6,372 bases of DNA from Chitinophaga pinensis. Its GTDB lineage: Bacteria > Bacteroidota > Bacteroidia > SXHM01. The notes below the pieces were generated by a model. The model made no database searches, had not been told where the DNA came from, and worked only from the letters and a program-made list of their open reading frames with translations. The stretch covers positions 1 to 6,372 of the forward strand of contig CAMDBK010000185.1 of NCBI GenBank assembly GCA_945889235.1, written 5' to 3'. The position numbers and the translations under genes were made by a program. The first letter of the stretch is position 1. Every line of letters begins with the position of its first letter. Below, in pieces: positions 4,788 through 6,372 of this stretch.

Positions 4788-6372
4788 ATGTTAGAAAAAT
4801 TCAAAGAATTCAAACCCAGCAGTTGGGCTATTGACAATAGAACCAGCATTTATGTGATAACAATTATCATATCGCTGGCAGGTATTTTTTCCTATAACAA
4901 TATGCCGAAAGAACGGTTTCCTGAAATCGTTATTCCTACAATTTATGTCAACACTATTTATCCCGGAACTTCGCCAAGTGATATTGAAAACCTTATCACC
5001 AAGCCGATTGAAAAACAGATAAAAGCTATCTCCGGTGTAAAAAAACTGACCAGCACTTCTGTTCAGGATTTTTCAATTGTGATTGTGGAGTTTGATACGG
5101 ATGTAAATGTTCCAACCGCCAAACAAAAAGTAAAAGATGCAGTGGATAAATCACGCAACGATTTACCAACCGACTTAACCCGCGAACCCAATGTAATTGA
5201 AGTGGATTTCTCTGAGCAGCCAATGCTTTACATCAATATCTCGGGTGATTTTGATTTGAACAAACTGAAAAAATTTGCTGACCGCATTGAAGATGAAGTA
5301 GAGACGTTAAAAGAAATTACCCGTGTAGATATTGTAGGAGCACTTGACCGCGAAATCCAGATCAACGTGGATATGTATAAGTTGCAGGCAGCCACTTTAA
5401 CCATGGGTGATGTAAGCAATGCTATTGCTTATGAGAACGTAACTGTTTCGGGTGGACAAGTGAAGATGGACGGAATGACACGCGCCATCAGTGTTTCGGG
5501 CGAGATAAAAAATGTGAAAGAAATTGAAAACATTGTGGTGCGCTCCATGACAGGGGCACAGGTTTACCTGAAAGACATTGCCGAAATAAAAGATGGTTTT
5601 AAAGAAAAAGAAAGCTACGCACGACTTGAACACAAAAATGTAATTACCTTAAATGTTATTAAACGCAGTGGCGAAAATCTGATTGAAGCTTCAGATAAAA
5701 TTGCTGCGATTATGGCAAGACTTGAAAAAGAAGAGTTCCCGAAAGATTTAAAAATTACGCTGACAGGCGACCAGAGCGGACAAACACGTTTGGTACTTCA
5801 TGAATTGATTAACACCATCATCATCGGATTTATTTTGGTTACGCTCGTGCTTATGTTTTTTATGGGTGTAACCAACGCTGTGTTTGTAGCGCTTTCGGTT
5901 CCGCTTTCCATGTTCCTTGCGTTTTTAGTAATGCCAAGCATTGGCTTTACCATGAATATGATGGTGCTGTTCTCATTATTACTTGCACTCGGTATAGTTG
6001 TGGACGATGCCATTGTGGTAATTGAAAACACGCATCGTATTTTTAACAATGGAAAAGTTCCCATCATTCAGGCAGCTAAACAGGCAACGGGTGAAGTTTT
6101 TCTTCCTGTACTTTCAGGAACATTAACAACGCTTGCGCCATTTGTTCCGCTGGCTTTCTGGGGCGGTATTGTGGGTAAATTTATGTTCTTCCTGCCGATA
6201 ACATTAATCATAACACTGCTTGCATCACTGTTGGTGGCGTACATCATCAATCCTGTTTTTGCAAGTGATTTTATGAAGCACGAAGAAAAAGGCGAAGTGA
6301 AAAAAGGCTACAAAGGGCTTATCATCGGCATCGTTCTTTTCCTCGTATTTGCTGTGTTGTTTTATGTAAGCG
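4788..6372 (+). CDS. RND-family inner-membrane efflux pump, N-terminal part (cut by window end)
   Basis: The open frame runs from ATG 4788 through the window end: 528 codons plus one base. RND pumps are about 1,000 residues or longer, so roughly half is missing only because the window stops. Transmembrane helix 1 spans about 18-36 and is followed by KERFPEIVIPTIYVNTIYPG (41-60), the typical entry into the periplasmic porter domain, including the PGTSPSDIENLITKPIE segment (59-75). The porter domain extends to about 335. Helices 2-6 follow (about 340-492). Helix 4 carries LGIVVDDAIVVIENTHR (401-417), whose Asp406 and Asp407 match the proton-relay aspartates 407/408 of AcrB. Another hydrophobic segment appears at about 510-527. 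The start lies 99 bp after the adaptor gene, beyond the double-hairpin repeat. The pump would use proton motive force to export a substrate captured from the periplasm or membrane. The overall type is closer to the AcrB/HAE1 drug-efflux branch than to metal pumps, but the substrate cannot be told. Confidence 0.94.
   Translation, partial: MLEKFKEFKPSSWAIDNRTSIYVITIIISLAGIFSYNNMPKERFPEIVIPTIYVNTIYPGTSPSDIENLITKPIEKQIKAISGVKKLTSTSVQDFSIVIVEFDTDVNVPTAKQKVKDAVDKSRNDLPTDLTREPNVIEVDFSEQPMLYINISGDFDLNKLKKFADRIEDEVETLKEITRVDIVGALDREIQINVDMYKLQAATLTMGDVSNAIAYENVTVSGGQVKMDGMTRAISVSGEIKNVKEIENIVVRSMTGAQVYLKDIAEIKDGFKEKESYARLEHKNVITLNVIKRSGENLIEASDKIAAIMARLEKEEFPKDLKITLTGDQSGQTRLVLHELINTIIIGFILVTLVLMFFMGVTNAVFVALSVPLSMFLAFLVMPSIGFTMNMMVLFSLLLALGIVVDDAIVVIENTHRIFNNGKVPIIQAAKQATGEVFLPVLSGTLTTLAPFVPLAFWGGIVGKFMFFLPITLIITLLASLLVAYIINPVFASDFMKHEEKGEVKKGYKGLIIGIVLFLVFAVLFYVS

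Overview
The window looks like chromosomal DNA from a member of the Bacteroidota. The base composition is AT-rich. A promoter -7 element of the form TAnnTTTG lies before the regulator gene, and no gene start shows a convincing Shine-Dalgarno sequence. The gene families and the order regulator, TolC, adaptor, pump are also typical of that phylum. I cannot place it to genus.

Layout: positions 1-178 are non-coding and hold a strong hairpin (96-119) with an A-tract on its left side, which reads as a minus-strand terminator. Positions 179-618 are a degenerate tandem array of seven units of about 63 bp, each itself built from three 21-bp sub-units. A short AT-rich leader with a 12-bp direct repeat follows. 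Next comes a 237-aa protein (678-1391) of a poorly understood Bacteroidota family with a C-terminal fibronectin type III-like segment.

From 1459 to the window end lies a complete regulatory and structural module for an RND-type tripartite exporter. It starts with a perfect 12-bp-arm palindrome overlapping a promoter, then a TetR/AcrR-type regulator (1520-2149). A TolC-like outer-membrane channel follows after 1 bp (2151-3527), then a lipoprotein periplasmic adaptor (3576-4688) and the first 528 residues of an inner-membrane RND pump (4788 to beyond 6372). The pump would export a substrate (unknown here: drug, metabolite or metal) using proton motive force. The adaptor would bridge pump and channel, and the TetR protein probably represses the whole set from the palindrome. 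A 63-bp double-hairpin repeat lies between the adaptor and pump genes.

The exporter is a familiar system. The parts most worth a second look are the hierarchical 21/63-bp array, the palindrome at the regulator promoter, and the double-hairpin element, whose two halves differ by compensatory base changes.
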